Source: Bacteroidota bacterium (lineage in GTDB: Bacteria > Bacteroidota > Ignavibacteria > Ignavibacteriales > Melioribacteraceae). Taken from it: 64,000 nucleotides of DNA. Both the position numbers and the translations under genes were made by a program. Under the pieces are notes generated by a model, which saw only the letters and a list, made by a program, of their open reading frames with translations, was not told the DNA's origin and did no database searches. Below are positions 43,938 to 53,362 of this stretch, in pieces (within the stretch, counting starts at the first letter, position 1; the number at the start of each line of letters is the position of its first letter). The DNA is taken from positions 1-64,000 of the forward strand of contig JAHISP010000008.1 of assembly GCA_018818165.1 (NCBI GenBank), written 5' to 3'.

Positions 43938-44433
43938 CTATATTTATTCCCATTAGTATATATTATTGAAACAACTATCTGAACTAAGCACCTAACTTTA
44001 AAGAATTTTATCTGGAAATGAGCAAAAAAACATAAGCCAATTATCGTTCATTTCATTTACTGATAAAATTTTGTTGTGTGAAACCATCTTATGGGTGTTT
44101 AATTTGGTTTCTATTTTATTATTTAAGTTATTTTGCATTCTAAATTTTTATTATTGCAAGTTATCATGTAACCTATGCAACATAACATTCTTTTCTAATT
44201 ATCTATATAAAATTAATGTATAATAACCACGGCTCAATTCAAATCCCCACAAATCATTCCTCACATAAATCACCATGATATATTTCTTACCAAGCAAATT
44301 AAATAAAAGGACTGGGAAATCCAATTGGTTTTGACAATTAAAACATAAATATATTAAGTGATATGTGCAATAGTAGTTTTTGGTAATGGCAAACCCTCGC
44401 AATCTGCTTTGAGAATGTAATTCTAAAAGCAAA
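43938..44433. other. Intergenic, AT-rich, no supported gene
   Basis: About 500 bp. The minus-strand core GTTAGGT at 43990-43996 might be the upstream edge of cassette array 1. An 84-codon frame at 44199-44453 has no recognisable features. The rest is low-complexity AT-rich DNA. Confidence 0.5.
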
Positions 44434-44461
44434 AAAGGGAGTTGAAAAATCAACTCCCTTT
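44434..44461. terminator. Terminator downstream of the blaR1-like gene
   Basis: Perfect 12-bp arms AAAGGGAGTTGA (44434-44445) and TCAACTCCCTTT (44450-44461) with an AAAA loop and A-run before, which reads as a U-run on the minus-strand transcript. Confidence 0.75.
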
Positions 44462-44503
44462 CTTTACAGTCATGTTTAATTAGTTACAAAAGCTAATAAT
44501 CTA

Positions 44504-46399
44504 TTATCTGTGAATTTTAAACTCATCATCCAAATCTTTTCCGTAGTGTTCTTTGTACATTTCAAGGTATTTTTGATGTAGGTTATCCGGCAAGCGCTCA
44601 CCATTTACCACCATTTTTGACTTACTTAATTTTAGGCTATAATCCTCATCTTCATCATTAATATATCCATCAGAAACTAATTCACTTTTCATATCCTGCA
44701 TAAAAAGCTTTAATACTTTCATTTCCTTTTTTAAGCTGGTCATTTCAACCTTCAAATTTTCCATATCAAAGTCAAAATCACCTAAATCAATTTTAATCTT
44801 CTTTAGTTCCTCATTTAATGCATCAACGTCGAAATCGATATCAATATTTATATTCAGGTCTTTAAGTTCTTCCAAGCCTTTTTTAAGCTCACACTTCATT
44901 TGCTTCATTGATTCTTTGAAATCCTCTGCATCAAAATCAATTTTAATGTTTTTCAAACCACTTAAATCAGACTTTAATTGCTTCAAGTTTATTTTTAATT
45001 CATCCATGTCAACTTCAAAATCAGCCATATCTTCCTGATATTCTTCATATCGTTTATCAACAAAATCTTTATATTCTGCAAGTTCATCATCAGTTAAACG
45101 AGTGTCATCTTTGAATAGTTCAACTAATTTACCTTCTTCAAAATAGGCTTTCCATTTTGCACCTTTTGCATGGAAATTGAATTTTTTACGTTTGCTTTCA
45201 GTTGCATTTCCTCTCATCACATTTTCGGAAGACCTTTCTTCCATTTTTGTAATATCCATTTCTAGCTTTTCGATACTTTCAATATCCTCAAGTTGTGTAA
45301 TTGACTCAAACTCAGATGGAATATTTAGTCCATTCTTATTTATATCCTCTGCTGTTGAACAAGCCAAAAGAATAGTAAATAGTAAAAAAGGTATTATTAG
45401 TAAAGCCATACCAAGCTGTTTTTGTTTTTGTTTTTGATTTTCCTGTTTCATTCTCTTAATCCTCCCCATTAAAGAATTGTTGTTTCCTATTGCAGACATA
45501 GCAATATTTATTTTTGTGTTCCCATTTTCGTGTAAAGTAATTAATGCATTTGCAAGATTTGTTGAATTTCCACAACTAATAACTGCCAGATCATCACATA
45601 AAAACTCTCTTTCTTTTCTTATCTGATTTGAGATTAACCAAACTGCTGGATTAAAGAAGAAAAATACTTCTATTATCGACTGCAGAATGTTCAATAAATA
45701 ATCTGCTCGTTTAATGTGAGCAAGTTCGTGAGCTAAAACAATTTCTAATTGATCTTGCGGAATTCCGGAGAGTAATTCAACAGGTAACAAAATTATTGGT
45801 TTAAAATGCCCGATTGTTAAAGGTGTTTTAATATATTTTGATTGCATCAAGTCAATCTTTTTTTCAATCTGTAATTTGTTTTTCAGCGACTTTAACTTAT
45901 GATTCCAAAATTGACTAACTGGATACACCTCGCGTTTTTTTAAGCGTTGTGCATAAAGTAAACCTCCTAACAATTTTATGGATAAAGCAAATATTCCTAA
46001 AAACCATAAAAAAACAATAGTTTTCATATTTGCAGAAATAAATGATTTAATTGTTATTAAATATTCAAAAGAAATACTTTTAAAATCCAAAGACGCCAAT
46101 GGTATGCTAGAATTTTCGCGTTGAACTTCGTGTGAAGAATTGATTAGTAATTCACTTTTAGTGGAAGTTTCCACAATATTCACATTATCTGTGCGCATGT
46201 CTGAGTATGTTCGTATTGAAAGCGCAACTAGAACCAATAAAGCAGAATATGATAGCAATGAGCGTACTTGCGAGTTTCTTTTGTTAATTAATGATAGAAG
46301 AAACATTAGCAGTAATGCAATAACAAAACCTTGCCATATTGAGTGGACTAAAGTCCAGCCTAATGTCGTAAATGCTGTTTCTGAAAAAAGATTAAACAT
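44504..46399 (-). CDS. BlaR1/M56-type membrane metallopeptidase with long coiled-coil tail
   Basis: About 631 residues from the ATG at 46399 (MFNLFSETAF), which follows GGAGG; the longest frame starts at 46480. Four membrane segments in the N-terminal 300 residues and a zinc site VLAHELAHIKRAD with a second FLCDD segment mark an M56 protease as in BlaR1/MecR1, which cleaves the partner repressor. The extracytoplasmic part (about 365-631) is not a penicillin-binding domain but an acidic, heptad-rich region (MDELKINLKQLKSDLSGL repeated in style). So it probably does not sense beta-lactams. It starts right after blaI. Confidence 0.82.
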   Translation of the reverse strand: MFNLFSETAFTTLGWTLVHSIWQGFVIALLLMFLLSLINKRNSQVRSLLSYSALLVLVALSIRTYSDMRTDNVNIVETSTKSELLINSSHEVQRENSSIPLASLDFKSISFEYLITIKSFISANMKTIVFLWFLGIFALSIKLLGGLLYAQRLKKREVYPVSQFWNHKLKSLKNKLQIEKKIDLMQSKYIKTPLTIGHFKPIILLPVELLSGIPQDQLEIVLAHELAHIKRADYLLNILQSIIEVFFFFNPAVWLISNQIRKEREFLCDDLAVISCGNSTNLANALITLHENGNTKINIAMSAIGNNNSLMGRIKRMKQENQKQKQKQLGMALLIIPFLLFTILLACSTAEDINKNGLNIPSEFESITQLEDIESIEKLEMDITKMEERSSENVMRGNATESKRKKFNFHAKGAKWKAYFEEGKLVELFKDDTRLTDDELAEYKDFVDKRYEEYQEDMADFEVDMDELKINLKQLKSDLSGLKNIKIDFDAEDFKESMKQMKCELKKGLEELKDLNINIDIDFDVDALNEELKKIKIDLGDFDFDMENLKVEMTSLKKEMKVLKLFMQDMKSELVSDGYINDEDEDYSLKLSKSKMVVNGERLPDNLHQKYLEMYKEHYGKDLDDEFKIHR

Positions 46400-46400
46400 T

Positions 46401-46799
46401 TTAAACCTCCTCATTCTCCAAATCATTAAGGAATTTTTTAATCTCACTAATCTCTTTTTTTGAAGCTTTATTTTGTCCAAGCGCTTGCATTACCAATTTA
46501 CTTGCTGAACCGGCAAAAACTGTCTGCAATACTTTATCCAGAAGCATGTTTTTTGTCTCATTTTCTTTTATTAGAGCCACATAAGTGTGGCTTCTGCCAG
46601 AACGCTCACGTCCTAATAATTTTTTTTCAAACATAATCTGCATAGTTTTAAGTGTGGTTGTGTAACCAACAGAGCGGAGTTTGTTCAACTCGTCATTTAC
46701 ATCTTTTACCGTGGAATATCCCGATTTCCACAAAATTTGTAAAATCTCTAATTCAGAATCAGTGGGTTTAATATTATTGTTTTGCATAGTTTTTCTCAT
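46401..46799 (-). CDS. BlaI/MecI-family repressor
   Basis: About 128-132 residues. Winged-helix domain: TDSELEILQILWKSGYSTVK and GYTTTLKTMQIMFEKKLLGRE, the family pattern, followed by SHTYVALI with the cleavage region, and a C-terminal dimerisation helix. Starts at 46799 or 46787 (MQNNNIKP). Represses its own operon until cleaved after M56 protease activation. The dyad at 46825-46840 is its likely operator. Confidence 0.88.
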   Translation of the reverse strand: MRKTMQNNNIKPTDSELEILQILWKSGYSTVKDVNDELNKLRSVGYTTTLKTMQIMFEKKLLGRERSGRSHTYVALIKENETKNMLLDKVLQTVFAGSASKLVMQALGQNKASKKEISEIKKFLNDLENEEV

Positions 46800-46824
46800 T
46801 ATGTGCCCTTAGGACGAATCTATT

Positions 46825-46840
46825 TACGAAAGGTTTCGTA
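46825..46840. promoter_or_regulatory. Dyad operator for the BlaI-like repressor
   Basis: Arms TACGAAA and TTTCGTA around GG, 26 bp upstream of the blaI ATG. BlaI-type repressors bind TACA/TGTA-like dyads, and this one has the same type of layout. The half-word GGACGAATC at 46812-46820 may be part of a second, weaker site. Confidence 0.6.
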
Positions 46841-46961
46841 GTTAAGAATTAAATCTTATTGTTTTTTATAAAATGGGTTATAAGGAATGAATTTTGAAAA
46901 CAATTCAATTAGGAGGGAAATAATAAATTAATCAGAAGGTATGAATCAGAACTAAAGTTAT

Positions 46962-48092
46962 TTAATCCATTCTCTTTTTAAATCGCAACGAACTTAATGT
47001 TAATACGGTTACACCAATTAAAAATAGCATAAATAACTCAAACCAAACTTCATAAAATCCAACACCTTTTAAGATTATTCCACGAATAATTGTCATAAAA
47101 TATCTGAGAGGAATTATATATGTAATTGCTTGAATTATTTGGGGCATGTTTTCAATTGGAAATGCAAAACCCGAAAGGAAAATCATTGGCATTAAAACTA
47201 CAAATATTGCAAGCATCATTGCTTGTTGTTGTGTTTTTGAAACAGTTGATACAAACAATCCCAAACCCAAAGTTGAAAGAATATAAAGGAATGTTGAAAG
47301 AAAGAGAAATAAAATACTGCCTCGTGGAGTTATTCCAAAAATAAAAGTCATTGCTAAAAGTACAATTATAACAGCCACAAAACCCAATATTGCAAAGGGA
47401 ATTAGTTTACCTAAAATTAGTTGAATTGGTTTTATTGGCGTTACAATAATTTGCTCAAGAGTTCCAATTTCGCGTTCTTTAACAATGGCAAGCGATGTTA
47501 AAATTAGCGTAATAATTGAAAGCAATAATCCAACAATTCCGGGAATCATATAAACTCTTGTTGATAACTCTGGATTATACCAAGCTCTTATTTCTGGTGT
47601 AACTTGTCCAATTGGAATAATATTTTTTCCACCTTTTTGTATTCTACTTTTTATAATTTTAATGGAATATTCCCCAACAATTTTTTGCAAATAACCCGCT
47701 GTGATTGAGGCTTTGTTTCCATCCGAACCATCAAATATAGCTTGGATACTAATTGGTTTATTTAGTTGTAATTTTTTTTCAAAATTATTTGGAATTACCA
47801 AAGCCAGCGAAGCAGTTCCATTGTCAATATTGTTCTGTAAATCGTTATAATTGTCAACATAATCAACAAACTCAAAATATCTGTTTCCACTAAGGTTATT
47901 CAAAAAATCCCGACTTACAATTGTTTTATCCTGATTAAAAACTACGGTAGCCACTTTTTCAACATCCATATTAACAGCATATCCTAAAAATGTTAATTGA
48001 ATTACTGGAGCAATTAAAATTATTGCAAACATTTTGGGGTCGCGTTTTAGCTGCAATAGTTCTTTAATTATTATATATAAAATGGTTTTCAT
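46962..48092 (-). CDS. ABC-2 type efflux permease (YbhR/YhhJ-like)
   Basis: A 376-residue inner-membrane permease: one N-terminal segment (near 22-42), a long periplasmic region (about 45-170), then five C-terminal segments (about 175-370). KEREIGTLEQIIVTPIKP (about 207-224) is the conserved coupling region of this family. It starts next to the upstream permease (1 bp apart) and pairs with it to form the transmembrane part of an exporter. Last gene of the operon. Confidence 0.88.
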   Translation of the reverse strand: MKTILYIIIKELLQLKRDPKMFAIILIAPVIQLTFLGYAVNMDVEKVATVVFNQDKTIVSRDFLNNLSGNRYFEFVDYVDNYNDLQNNIDNGTASLALVIPNNFEKKLQLNKPISIQAIFDGSDGNKASITAGYLQKIVGEYSIKIIKSRIQKGGKNIIPIGQVTPEIRAWYNPELSTRVYMIPGIVGLLLSIITLILTSLAIVKEREIGTLEQIIVTPIKPIQLILGKLIPFAILGFVAVIIVLLAMTFIFGITPRGSILFLFLSTFLYILSTLGLGLFVSTVSKTQQQAMMLAIFVVLMPMIFLSGFAFPIENMPQIIQAITYIIPLRYFMTIIRGIILKGVGFYEVWFELFMLFLIGVTVLTLSSLRFKKRMD

Positions 48093-49228
48093 TATGCTTT
48101 TTTTAGTGACTTGTTATAAATTATTATTGAAAGAATTAGGAAAAATGACGAAAACAAAAGCAAATAAATCCACTGTTCCCAAAAGGCGTTTAAGCCAACC
48201 CCTTTTATAATTATTCCACGAAGAACAACTATAAAATACTTTGCTGGAGTAATGTTTGTTAAAACTTGGATTATCGGTGGCATTGAGTCAATTGGAAAAA
48301 TAAATCCCGATAAAATTGTTGACGGCAAAAGTGAAACAAATGTTGCTATTGAAAATGCAACTTGCTGCGAATTTGCAATTACAGAAATAAAAATTCCAAT
48401 TGAAGTTGATGCAAATAGAAATAATAGGGTTGAAATAATTAACAATGCGTAACTTCCATTGACGATAACTCCAAAAAGAATATAGCCCGCCAATAGAATA
48501 ACAGATGCATTTATAAAAGATATGACCAAATATGGAAAGAGTTTTCCGACAAGAAGTTCTAAAATTCTAACGGAAGAAACATTAATTTGTTCAATTGTGC
48601 CACGCTCTTTTTCGCGGACAAATGAAAGCGAAATTGCAATTACCGCTGTTACAATAAGAATTAAAGCTATTAATCCTGGAATGAGATAGATTGTGGTTTG
48701 AAGTTCTGGATTAAACCAAAATCGCGATTGCACATCTATTGGCGTTTCAAAATTAACTCCAATTTTTGAAGTTGCCATTTTATTTAACTTTTTATTGAAT
48801 GATAAAATTGCCGCAAGTGAATAATTTTGAATTATTGTAGCGGTATTTCCATCAACGCCATCAAGTAAAATTTGAATTTTTACATCTTTTTTTGCGGAAT
48901 ATATTTCTTTCTCAAATCCGATTGGTATAATTAAAATACCTTTTGCAATTCCTTCGTTTAATATTGTATTGGCGCGTTCATTATTGTCATAATATTCTAC
49001 AACTTCAAAATAGGACGAACTGGAAATTGTGCTAATTAAATCACGACTTAGTGCCGACTTATCGTTATCCCGCACGGCAATTTTAATATTTTCAACATCA
49101 AAGTTTACGGCATATCCAAAAATTATCAGCAAAAATACAGGAAAGAAAAAAATTACAAACATCATTCTTTTATCGCGAATGAGTTGCTTAATTTCCTTTT
49201 TTGATATGGCAGCAATTCTATTTAACAT
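48092..49228 (-). CDS. ABC-2 type efflux permease (YbhS/YhhJ-like)
   Basis: About 378 residues from the ATG at 49228 (MLNRIAAISKKEIK); the longer frame from 49279 would extend into the ATPase gene. Same layout as the next gene: N-terminal segment, periplasmic domain, five C-terminal segments, and the coupling motif REKERGTIEQINVSSVR. The start overlaps the ATPase gene by about 11 bp, so they are co-translated. Confidence 0.88.
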   Translation of the reverse strand: MLNRIAAISKKEIKQLIRDKRMMFVIFFFPVFLLIIFGYAVNFDVENIKIAVRDNDKSALSRDLISTISSSSYFEVVEYYDNNERANTILNEGIAKGILIIPIGFEKEIYSAKKDVKIQILLDGVDGNTATIIQNYSLAAILSFNKKLNKMATSKIGVNFETPIDVQSRFWFNPELQTTIYLIPGLIALILIVTAVIAISLSFVREKERGTIEQINVSSVRILELLVGKLFPYLVISFINASVILLAGYILFGVIVNGSYALLIISTLLFLFASTSIGIFISVIANSQQVAFSIATFVSLLPSTILSGFIFPIDSMPPIIQVLTNITPAKYFIVVLRGIIIKGVGLNAFWEQWIYLLLFSSFFLILSIIIYNKSLKKA

Positions 49229-50147
49229 TTCTTCTCTGTTCCAAAAGGTGAATAAAAACATCTTCCAATGTAGGAACAATTTTATTTACGCTTTTAACTT
49301 TATTGTTTTCCATTATGGAATAAATTTGATTAAAATCTTCCAAATATTTATTAACACTAATGTGAATATTATTTCCAAAAATTGAAGTTTCTTCAACATA
49401 ATTTTGCTTTTCTAACAATTCAAGTCCAGCAATAACGTTTTCGCATTCAATTTCCAGAATATCATTTTTTAGATATTTCTCTTTCATTTCTTTCGATGAA
49501 CCGCTCGCGATAATATCGCCGGCATCTATTAAAATAATGTTATTGCAATATTCAGCTTCTTCGAGATAGTGCGTTGTAACCAAAACTGTAACACCTTCGG
49601 AAGAAAGATTTTGGATTAATTCCCAAAACAGTCGGCGCGAAATTGGATCAACACCACTTGTTGGTTCATCCAAAAATACAATTTGTGGCTTGTGAATAAC
49701 AGCCGTTCCGAGAGCCAAACGTTGCTTTATTCCTCCAGGCAAAGAGCCAGTTAGAATTTTTTGCTCATTTTTTAAGTTCGCAATTTCAAGAACCCATTCT
49801 TTCCTTTTTGCCAATTCTCTTCGCGAAAGTCCGTAAACACCACCAAAAAAATCAATATTTTCACCAACCGATAAATCGTTATAAAGCGAAAAGTGTTGTG
49901 ACATATATCCAATATTGAGTTTTACCTTATTTGGTTCATTTGCAATACTAAATCCACCAATTAAAGCATCGCCAGAAGTTGGCTGTAAAATTCCGCACAT
50001 CATTTTTATTGCAGTTGTTTTTCCAGCACCATTTGCTCCAAGAAATCCAAATATTTCACCCTTTTTAACATTAAAGGAAATACCATTTACGGCAGTAAAA
50101 TTTCCAAATTCCTTACGCAAATTTTTTACTTCAATCGAAAACATCAA
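49218..50147 (-). CDS. ABC exporter ATPase (YbhF half, second)
   Basis: A 309-residue nucleotide-binding protein with Walker A GANGAGKT (about 38-45), signature LPGGIKQRLAL, Walker B IVFLDEPTSGVDP and switch TTHYLEE. Powers the ABC-2 permeases. In E. coli YbhF two such ATPases are fused; here they are separate genes with the TolC-like gene between them. Overlaps the TolC-like stop by 4 bp. Confidence 0.92.
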   Translation of the reverse strand: MMFSIEVKNLRKEFGNFTAVNGISFNVKKGEIFGFLGANGAGKTTAIKMMCGILQPTSGDALIGGFSIANEPNKVKLNIGYMSQHFSLYNDLSVGENIDFFGGVYGLSRRELAKRKEWVLEIANLKNEQKILTGSLPGGIKQRLALGTAVIHKPQIVFLDEPTSGVDPISRRLFWELIQNLSSEGVTVLVTTHYLEEAEYCNNIILIDAGDIIASGSSKEMKEKYLKNDILEIECENVIAGLELLEKQNYVEETSIFGNNIHISVNKYLEDFNQIYSIMENNKVKSVNKIVPTLEDVFIHLLEQRRNVK

Positions 50148-51442
50148 TAAATTTTCCTTCCAATTGAATTGTATAATTGCAAGAGACCGAGTTTATAATC
50201 AATTTGCGAATTAATTAGCTTAATTTTGGCTTCAGTTAAAATTGCACTCGCTTCGGTAAGTTCGGTTGCGGTAACAATTTGTGATTCAAATTTGTTGTTT
50301 GTAATTCTAAAATTCTCAGAAGCACTTTCAACAATTAACTTATTTAATTCAATTTTTTGTGCAAAGCTTTGCAAATTTAGCAGGTTGGAATAAACTTCTA
50401 ATTGAATTTTTTCTTTTAATAACTCATTTGCAATTTCAATTTTGTTATATTCTTGAATAGCAACATCTGCATTAGAGGAAGTTTTCCACCAATCCCAAAT
50501 ATTCCATTTTGCATTAATTCCTACCATCCAAAAGTTGTTTAAATCATCATTTAACATGCTTGAACCACTAAGTTGCAAATAATAATATGAGCCAAAAGCA
50601 CTAATTTGTGGAAACCAACTTGATTTAGCAATTGTGATTTTTTCGTCAGCTGCCTTTTTGCGATAATTATTTGTGGTTAAATCTATATTTGAGTTGATAG
50701 CTTCGTTTAGTAAAGAGTTAAAATCAAACTCAATGATTTTTTCATCCAAATCTGTTGGAATAATTTGAGTATTATTACTAATATTTAGTCCAATAACGCG
50801 ATTAAAATTTGCTTTTGCCAATTTCATTTGATTTTGTGCTTCAATAATTTTTGATTTTATTTCTGCTTCTTTTACCTTTATTTTGAGTAGATCGTTTTCT
50901 GAAGACATTTCATTTTTGTTAAAATTTGAAACATTTTCGACTTGTAAACTAACAACTTTTAAGTTTTCTTCTAAAATATCCACCAATTTAATTGCTTTAA
51001 AGTAATTCCAAAATGCAAAATTGATTTCAAGCGCTTTGTTGTTTTTTACTTTGTTGTTTTCCATAACAGTTGCTTTTTTGTTATAAAAGGCTGCATTTTT
51101 AACTGCTAACAATTTAAAACCAGTAAATAACGGCTGTTCAATAGTTGCGTTTGAATACATTGCATTTAAAACTTCACCAGATGAAGCTGGCAAGAATGGA
51201 AGTTGAAGCTGAATAGGCATTTCTGAAATATGATTGTATGTAAATCCCAAAGATATTTGAGGCAAAAGATTTGACCAGGCATTTGTTACTAATGCGTCTG
51301 AAATTAGTGTATCTGACATTGAAATTTTGATTTCCTTGCTATTATTTAATCCAAGCTCGATGCTTTTTTGGAGACTTAAAATACCAGTTTGTGCGTTCAC
51401 TGTTGTTAAACGTAATAAAATTATAAAAATTATCTTTTTCAT
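50144..51442 (-). CDS. TolC-like outer-membrane efflux protein
   Basis: About 432 residues from the ATG at 51442 (MKKIIFIILLRLTTVNAQ), giving a signal peptide; the longest frame starts at 51463. Two outer-membrane factor repeats with the usual long helices and conserved tail SQIDYKLGLLQLYNSIG. It supplies the outer-membrane exit of the pump. Ends overlapping the ATPase gene. Confidence 0.85.
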   Translation of the reverse strand: MKKIIFIILLRLTTVNAQTGILSLQKSIELGLNNSKEIKISMSDTLISDALVTNAWSNLLPQISLGFTYNHISEMPIQLQLPFLPASSGEVLNAMYSNATIEQPLFTGFKLLAVKNAAFYNKKATVMENNKVKNNKALEINFAFWNYFKAIKLVDILEENLKVVSLQVENVSNFNKNEMSSENDLLKIKVKEAEIKSKIIEAQNQMKLAKANFNRVIGLNISNNTQIIPTDLDEKIIEFDFNSLLNEAINSNIDLTTNNYRKKAADEKITIAKSSWFPQISAFGSYYYLQLSGSSMLNDDLNNFWMVGINAKWNIWDWWKTSSNADVAIQEYNKIEIANELLKEKIQLEVYSNLLNLQSFAQKIELNKLIVESASENFRITNNKFESQIVTATELTEASAILTEAKIKLINSQIDYKLGLLQLYNSIGRKIY

Positions 51443-51478
51443 ACAATTCTCTGTTCTTTTCATTTTAAACTGTAAAAA

Positions 51479-52381
51479 TCACGATTTTAATTTTTTCATT
51501 AAATAGATAAACAAATTTTCAAGAGATGGTGTAACAACTCGTTTATCGATTATTTTAATGGAATTTTGTTCTAATATTGACTCAATTTGTGGATAATCAT
51601 CATTAAAATCATTAATCACCAAATTGATTCTATCACCAAATAGCTGAACATCAAACAGTTCTTTAAGAATTTTACCAGCTTTGGGTATCTCATTACACAC
51701 AATTTCTAAAATTTGACCTTTCATTTTCAATTTTAATTCACTCGGTGTTCCAATGTCCATAATTTTCCCCTCATTCATAAATGCAATTCGTGTGCATCTT
51801 TCGGCTTCGTCTAAATAAGGAGTTGTAAGAACGATAGTTATTCCATCTTTTTTCAAATTTGCTAATATTTTCCAAAAATCCCTTCGTGAAACTGGATCGA
51901 CTCCAGTTGTTGGCTCATCCAAAAATAGAATTTTGGGTTTATGAATTAAACTACAAGCCAATGCAAGTTTTTGCTTCATTCCACCAGAAAGATTATTTGC
52001 CAACCTATTTCGAAAAGGAATTAGTTTTGTGAATTCAAGCAATTCATCACGTCGGTTATGATAATCTTTAATATTGTGAATATTAGCAAAAAACTCGATA
52101 TTCTCGTCAACAGTCAAATCGCCATAAAGACTAAAATTCTGTGACAAATAACCTATACTTTTTTGAATAATGGATCTTTCGGAAACGGTATTTTTTTTCA
52201 TTAAAAATGAATTTCCAGATGTCGCATTCAACAATCCGCACAAAATGCGAATAGTTGTTGTTTTTCCAGCTCCATCGGGACCAATAATCCCAAACATTTC
52301 GCCTGAATTTATTTGGAGAGAAATGCCTTTTAAAGCTTCAACTTTATTATAATTTTTATAAAGATTTTCAATTTTTATCAT
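51479..52381 (-). CDS. ABC exporter ATPase (YbhF half, first)
   Basis: A 300-residue ATPase. Walker A GPDGAGKTT (about 34-42), signature LSGGMKQKLALA, Walker B ILFLDEPTTGVDP, but the switch reads TTPYLDE instead of TTHYLEE: the conserved switch His is replaced by Pro. That suggests this half is a degenerate ATPase site. It starts 3 bp after the HlyD-type gene. Confidence 0.9.
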   Translation of the reverse strand: MIKIENLYKNYNKVEALKGISLQINSGEMFGIIGPDGAGKTTTIRILCGLLNATSGNSFLMKKNTVSERSIIQKSIGYLSQNFSLYGDLTVDENIEFFANIHNIKDYHNRRDELLEFTKLIPFRNRLANNLSGGMKQKLALACSLIHKPKILFLDEPTTGVDPVSRRDFWKILANLKKDGITIVLTTPYLDEAERCTRIAFMNEGKIMDIGTPSELKLKMKGQILEIVCNEIPKAGKILKELFDVQLFGDRINLVINDFNDDYPQIESILEQNSIKIIDKRVVTPSLENLFIYLMKKLKS

Positions 52382-52384
52382 TTT

Positions 52385-53350
52385 TTAATCTGCTAAATTA
52401 ATAACTGCATCAGCAGGCATTCCAGATTTTAGAATTTTATCGGGATTGTCCATTTTTATTTTTACGGCAAAGACTAACTTTGTCCTTTCGTCCTTTGTTT
52501 GAATACTTTTAGGAGTAAATTCCGCTTCTGGCGAAATAAATGCAATTTTACCTGGAAACGATTTGTCATCAAAAGCATCAATATTTATGTTTACAGATTG
52601 TCCCAATTGAATAAATGCCAATTCTGTTTCGGGAACATAAATTGTTAATTCGGCTTTGGTTAAGTCAATAATATTAAATAATGAAGTCATGTATGTAACT
52701 ATTTCGCCCTTTTCAATAAATCTATTAACAATTTGTCCTGAAATATTTGCAGTAATATAACAATCGTTTCGTGATTTTTTCAAAAGCGAAATGGATGCAT
52801 TTGCTTGTTCTAAGTTTGCGTTTAGTTGCTCAATCTGTTCGGGACGAGATGACTTACTCTTAGTAACATTCTGTTTTGCGGAATTATACATAGAATTTGC
52901 AATATCAAAAGCCAAATTTGCATCATCAAATTGTTTTTTAGTTATCGATTTTGATTCAAACAATGAGTTCATTCTATTTTTATTTGCTTTTGCCACTTCA
53001 TAATTTGCTTCGGCTTGTTTTAACGATTCATCTGCTAAATTTTTATCTTCTTTTCTTGCCCCAACTTTTAGCATTTTAATTTGTGCCAAAATTGCATTTT
53101 TTGCAGCTTCTGCCTGTACTATTTGTAAGTCCAATTTTTCATGTTCAATTATGGCTAATGTATCTCCCTTTTTTACAATATCGCCTTCATCTAAAAACAG
53201 AGCTTCAATTTTTCCCATCGATTGCGAACTTATAATCAAGTTATTGCACTCAATGTTGCCAGAATATTCTAATTTCTCGATTTTGTCACTATCGCAAGAA
53301 ATAAGAACGATAGTTATAAGGAAAATTATCATTAATGTTATTTTTTTCAT
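52385..53350 (-). CDS. HlyD-family membrane-fusion lipoprotein (YbhG-like)
   Basis: A 321-residue periplasmic adaptor. Signal peptide with lipobox VLISC, Cys19 lipidated; a biotinyl-lipoyl-like half (GKIEALFLDEGDIVKKGDTL, about 48-67), a helical hairpin with repeats (about 75-190), the second half GQIVNRFIEKGEIV (about 205-218), and a beta-barrel tail. It bridges the permeases and the TolC-like protein. Follows tetR by 12 bp. Confidence 0.9.
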   Translation of the reverse strand: MKKITLMIIFLITIVLISCDSDKIEKLEYSGNIECNNLIISSQSMGKIEALFLDEGDIVKKGDTLAIIEHEKLDLQIVQAEAAKNAILAQIKMLKVGARKEDKNLADESLKQAEANYEVAKANKNRMNSLFESKSITKKQFDDANLAFDIANSMYNSAKQNVTKSKSSRPEQIEQLNANLEQANASISLLKKSRNDCYITANISGQIVNRFIEKGEIVTYMTSLFNIIDLTKAELTIYVPETELAFIQLGQSVNINIDAFDDKSFPGKIAFISPEAEFTPKSIQTKDERTKLVFAVKIKMDNPDKILKSGMPADAVINLAD

Positions 53351-53362
53351 TTTATTTTTCCA

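Larger units (their letters stand above)
38984..43996 (-). mobile_element. CALIN-type cassette array 1 (attC-like sites, no integrase)
   Basis: Five attC-like sites separate single genes, all on the minus strand, each site lying just after one gene and just before the start of the next. Three sites (39503-39687, 41610-41789, 42458-42642) have the classic layout: RYYYAAC / GTTRRRY-like ends, complementary inner arms and a long unpaired middle; two of them share about 120 bp of spacer. For three cassettes the 5' edge is complementary to the left core of the site at the other end of the same cassette, as expected if each was once a circle. The array begins 6 bp after the lytTR stop. The upstream edge is uncertain: a lone GTTAGGT core on the minus strand lies at 43990-43996. 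Confidence 0.7.

Noticed and set aside
38984-43996. Integron integrase (IntI) in or near the cassette arrays
   Set aside because: No tyrosine recombinase-like protein occurs anywhere in the window, so I call the arrays integrase-less.
44199-44453. 84-codon frame near the terminator at 44434
   Set aside because: Overlaps the terminator and shows no domain or signal.
45290-46399. Penicillin-binding sensor domain in the BlaR1-like protein
   Set aside because: No SxxK...SxN...KTG-type motifs; the C-terminal region is acidic coiled coil.
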